This document shows positions 61,418-64,000 of a DNA stretch of 64,000 nucleotides, one piece after another. A model generated the notes under the pieces. The model was not told where the DNA came from, ran no database searches, and was given only the letters and a program-made list of their open reading frames with translations. Made by a program: the position numbers and the translations under genes. Position 1 is the stretch's first letter. Each line of letters opens with the position of its first letter. Source of the DNA: Bradyrhizobium sp. Ghvi (lineage in GTDB: Bacteria > Pseudomonadota > Alphaproteobacteria > Rhizobiales > Xanthobacteraceae); the NCBI RefSeq assembly GCF_900115265.1, contig NZ_FOVU01000008.1, positions 265,999-329,998 on the forward strand, in the 5' to 3' direction.

Positions 61418-62871
61418 GCGTCCCTCGATGCCAATGCGGCGGCGACCGCCTCGTGATCACTGAACGGCAGAACCTTGCCGCCGACGATTTGGCCGGTCTC
61501 GTGCCCCTTGCCGGCGACGAGCAGCGCATCGCCCTCTTCGAGCTCCTCGATCGCGGCGCGGATCGCGGCGGCGCGGTCGCCGATTTCGCGCGCGCCCTTG
61601 GCGGCGGCGAGGATCGCGGCGCGAATGGCTTCCGGCTTCTCGCTGCGCGGATTGTCGTCGGTGACAATGACGCGATCGGCATTTTGAGCGGCGATCTCGC
61701 CCATGATCGGCCGCTTGCCGGCATCGCGATCACCGCCGGCGCCGAAGACGACGATCAGTCTGCGCCTGGCGTAAGGGCGCAGCGCTTGCAGCGCCTTCGC
61801 CAGCGCGTCGGGCTTGTGCGCGTAGTCGACGAAAACAGGCGCGCCGTTGCGCTCGCCGACGCGCTCGAGCCGGCCCTTGGCGCCTTCGAGATGCTCGAGG
61901 CTGGCAAACACGTCTGCCGCATCGCTGCCGGTGCCGATGGCAAGGCCGGCCGAGACCAGTGCGTTCTCGATCTGGAATTCGCCGACCAGCGGCAGCCGGA
62001 CCGCATGGGCCCTGCCACGATGTTCGAGCGAAAGCTCTTGCGAGAAGCCTTCGACCGCGGCATCGACGAGACGAATGCCCTCGCCTGCCCCATCGCCGTT
62101 GCGGCCCACCGCCATCACGTGCAGACCACGTGCCTTCGCGGCATCGATCGCTTCCGCCGAGCAGTCATGATCGGCCGAGATCACGGCGGCGCCACTGGGC
62201 GGAATGAGCTCCCGGAACAGCCTGAGCTTTGCCGCGAGATAGTGCGCGACGGTCGGATGATAATCCATGTGGTCGCGCGACAGATTGGTGAAGCCGCCGG
62301 CGGAAATCCGCACGCCATCGAGGCGGTATTGATCGAGGCCGTGCGAGGACGCCTCGAACGCAAGATGCGTCACGCCCTCGCGCGCGATCTCGTCGAGCTG
62401 GCGATGCAAGGCTATCGGATCCGGCGTGGTCAGCGAGCCGTAGACGGTACGCTTCGGTGAGACGAGGCCGATGGTGCCGATGCTGGCCGAAGCATGGCCC
62501 AGCCGCTCCCATATCTGGCGGGTGAACGCGGCGACCGAGGTCTTGCCGCTGGTTCCGGTGACTGCGGCAATGGTCGCAGGCTGCGCCGGGAAAAACCTTG
62601 CCGCAGCCAGCGCCAGCGCGCGGCGTGGGTTGGCGACAGCGACGAAGGCCACCTTGCAGCCGTCAGGCGCGTGATCGCCGACCACGGCTACGGCGCCGGC
62701 GGCAACGGCTGCATCGATGAACCGCGCGCCATCGGTTTTGCTGCCTGATAGCGCGAAGAAGAGATCGCCCGGCTTGACCACGCGGCTGTCGAGCGCAACA
62801 CCTGTTACATCGAGCGCCGCAACAGCGGGCTCTATTGCGGCATCATTGCCTAGAAGTTCACGCAGCTTCAT
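61414..62871 (-). CDS. murE: UDP-MurNAc-L-Ala-D-Glu--meso-diaminopimelate ligase
   Basis: Mur ligase of 485 residues that adds meso-diaminopimelate. N-terminal UDP-binding LDSRVVKPGDLFFALSG, P-loop VTGTSGKTSVAAFTRQIW, EASSHGLDQYRLDG, and the meso-DAP-specificity motif DNPR in VTDDNPRSEKP, which shows that the peptide carries meso-DAP rather than lysine. It is coupled to murF and 83 bases downstream of ftsI. Confidence 0.96.
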   Translation of the reverse strand: MKLRELLGNDAAIEPAVAALDVTGVALDSRVVKPGDLFFALSGSKTDGARFIDAAVAAGAVAVVGDHAPDGCKVAFVAVANPRRALALAAARFFPAQPATIAAVTGTSGKTSVAAFTRQIWERLGHASASIGTIGLVSPKRTVYGSLTTPDPIALHRQLDEIAREGVTHLAFEASSHGLDQYRLDGVRISAGGFTNLSRDHMDYHPTVAHYLAAKLRLFRELIPPSGAAVISADHDCSAEAIDAAKARGLHVMAVGRNGDGAGEGIRLVDAAVEGFSQELSLEHRGRAHAVRLPLVGEFQIENALVSAGLAIGTGSDAADVFASLEHLEGAKGRLERVGERNGAPVFVDYAHKPDALAKALQALRPYARRRLIVVFGAGGDRDAGKRPIMGEIAAQNADRVIVTDDNPRSEKPEAIRAAILAAAKGAREIGDRAAAIRAAIEELEEGDALLVAGKGHETGQIVGGKVLPFSDHEAVAAALASRDA

Positions 62872-62954
62872 GGTCTTCCGGTCGACATGCCGCGCCAGAG
62901 AGCCGAATCGTCAGGAAAAGCCGAATCAGCACCGGCGATGGCCACCCGGATTGA

Positions 62955-64000
62955 TTACTGGGTTGTCCTGGATGCTGCAAGAATAAGGCGGTCCGCAGGC
63001 GGCAGGTCGTAGCGCGGCTCGATGCCGAGAAGCGGTCCGATACGGGTGATGACGTTGCCCGCCGTCGGAACGGCGTTCCAGCCCGAGGTGATGAAACCGT
63101 AGGTTTCCTTCAGTGGCTGCGGCTCGTCCAGCATGATCAGGAGCTGATATTTCGGCTTGTCCGCCGGCAGAATCGCGGTGAATGCCGTCAGCACCCGCTT
63201 CTTGGCATAACGGCCGTTGACCACCTTTTCCGCGGTGCCGGTCTTGCCGCCGATATAATAGCCCTTCACGTCCGCCTTGCGCGCCGTGCCGATTTCGGCG
63301 TTCAGCCGCATCAGGAAGCGCATCTTGTCCGACGTCTCGGGCTTGATCACGCGCTTGGCGATCGCCCGCGCCTCCTCCTCGGAGCGCTTGAGGAAGGTCG
63401 GCGGAATCAGAAGGCCGCCATTGGCGAGCGCGCTGACGCCCATCACGGCCTGCAGCGGCGCGACCGCGATGCCGTGACCGAACGCGATGGTGATGGTGTT
63501 GAGATCGCCCCAATGCCGCGGCACGATCGGCGAGGCGCTTTCCGGCAGCTCAGTGCGGAGCCGCTCGAGCTGGCCCATCTTGCGCAGGAACGCCTTGTGC
63601 GCTTCCACGCCCTGCGACAGCGCAATTCGCGCCGCGCCCACGTTGGAGGAGAAGGTGAACACCTCCTTCATGTTGAGGAAGCGGCCCTTCGGCTCGTCGT
63701 CATGGATGGCGAACTTGCCGTAGTGCAGCGGCCCGCGCGCATCCCACAGCGAATCGAGGCCGTATTTGCCGGTGTCGAGCGCCATCGCGAGCGTGAACGC
63801 CTTGAAGGTCGAGCCCATCTCGTAGACGCCTGTGGTCAGGCGGTTGATGCGATCAGGGTCGTGGGCTTCCTTCGGATTGTTCGGGTCGAAATCCGGAACC
63901 GAGACCATGGCCACGATCTCGCCGGTGTTGACGTTGGTGACGAGGCCGGAGGCGGCCTTGGCGTGGAATTTTTCCTTGGCCTTGAGCAGCTCGTCGCGCA
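62955..64000 (-). CDS. ftsI: Septal peptidoglycan transpeptidase FtsI/PBP3 (5' end outside window)
   Basis: The last 348 codons of a class B penicillin-binding protein, which crosslinks septal peptidoglycan together with FtsW. The transpeptidase domain is visible: the active serine in EMGSTFKAFT (SxxK), SSN in TFSSNVGAARIA (SxN) and KTGT in GGKTGTAEKV. Preceding sequence (KFHAKAASGLVTNVNTGEIVAMVSVPDFDPN) matches the start of this domain. The N-terminal membrane segment and pedestal domain lie beyond base 64000. The stop is TAA at 62955. Confidence 0.93.
   Translation of the reverse strand, partial: RDELLKAKEKFHAKAASGLVTNVNTGEIVAMVSVPDFDPNNPKEAHDPDRINRLTTGVYEMGSTFKAFTLAMALDTGKYGLDSLWDARGPLHYGKFAIHDDEPKGRFLNMKEVFTFSSNVGAARIALSQGVEAHKAFLRKMGQLERLRTELPESASPIVPRHWGDLNTITIAFGHGIAVAPLQAVMGVSALANGGLLIPPTFLKRSEEEARAIAKRVIKPETSDKMRFLMRLNAEIGTARKADVKGYYIGGKTGTAEKVVNGRYAKKRVLTAFTAILPADKPKYQLLIMLDEPQPLKETYGFITSGWNAVPTAGNVITRIGPLLGIEPRYDLPPADRLILAASRTTQ

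Overview
The window is chromosomal DNA of an alphaproteobacterium, most probably Bradyrhizobium or a close relative in the Nitrobacteraceae. The evidence is the very high GC content with strong third-position GC (which creates many long antisense open frames), the order of the division and wall gene cluster, the character of the proteins, and the many short palindromic elements between genes. I saw no rRNA or tRNA gene, CRISPR array, prophage or insertion sequence.

Left part (1 to about 39.6 kb): a mosaic of small transcription units. It opens with a cut TRAP-transporter binding protein, then DoxX with a divergent LysR regulator, a secreted caspase-like protein, a SulP permease, a His/Gly-rich protein with two Spy-like repeats, an FAD-linked 2-hydroxyacid dehydrogenase, a hot-dog thioesterase, a UvrD/PcrA helicase followed by a solo HicB-like protein, a Cys-rich secreted protein with a frameshifted OmpA-type gene, an Mpo1-like protein, an epimerase, an ICMT-like methyltransferase and a sorbosone-dehydrogenase-like beta-propeller. 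Next come an aspartate dehydrogenase/LysR pair divergent from a tartrate/D-malate dehydrogenase, two tandem periplasmic alpha/beta hydrolases, an ABC exporter, a LysR/quinone-oxidoreductase/HbpS module, an L,D-transpeptidase, a GDPD phosphodiesterase, a membrane-fused spermidine-synthase-like protein, a PYROXD2-like oxidoreductase, an Flp pilin, PrmA, an M24 aminopeptidase P and a Bcr/CflA efflux pump.

Right part (39.7 to 64 kb): a nearly continuous leftward (minus-strand) dcw cluster. In transcription order it runs ftsI (cut by the window end), murE, murF, mraY, murD, a small unknown exported-protein gene, ftsW, murG, murC, murB, ddl, ftsQ, ftsA, ftsZ, lpxC, bamD, recN, ligA. These genes make the UDP-MurNAc-pentapeptide, lipid I and lipid II, assemble the septal synthase and the Z ring, and then pass to lipid A synthesis, outer-membrane assembly and DNA repair/ligation. 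Several pairs are translationally coupled (murE/murF, ftsQ/ftsA, murD/unknown).

Palindromic elements are the most unusual feature. One family (P1) sits at four convergent gene ends; another (P2) has entered the uvrD reading frame in frame, between helicase motifs II and III; several copies interrupt the dcw cluster. I found no obviously new multi-gene defence or biosynthetic system. The best leads are the in-frame palindrome in uvrD, the placement of the repeats, the tandem alpha/beta-hydrolase pair with one LysM domain, and the unknown gene coupled to murD.
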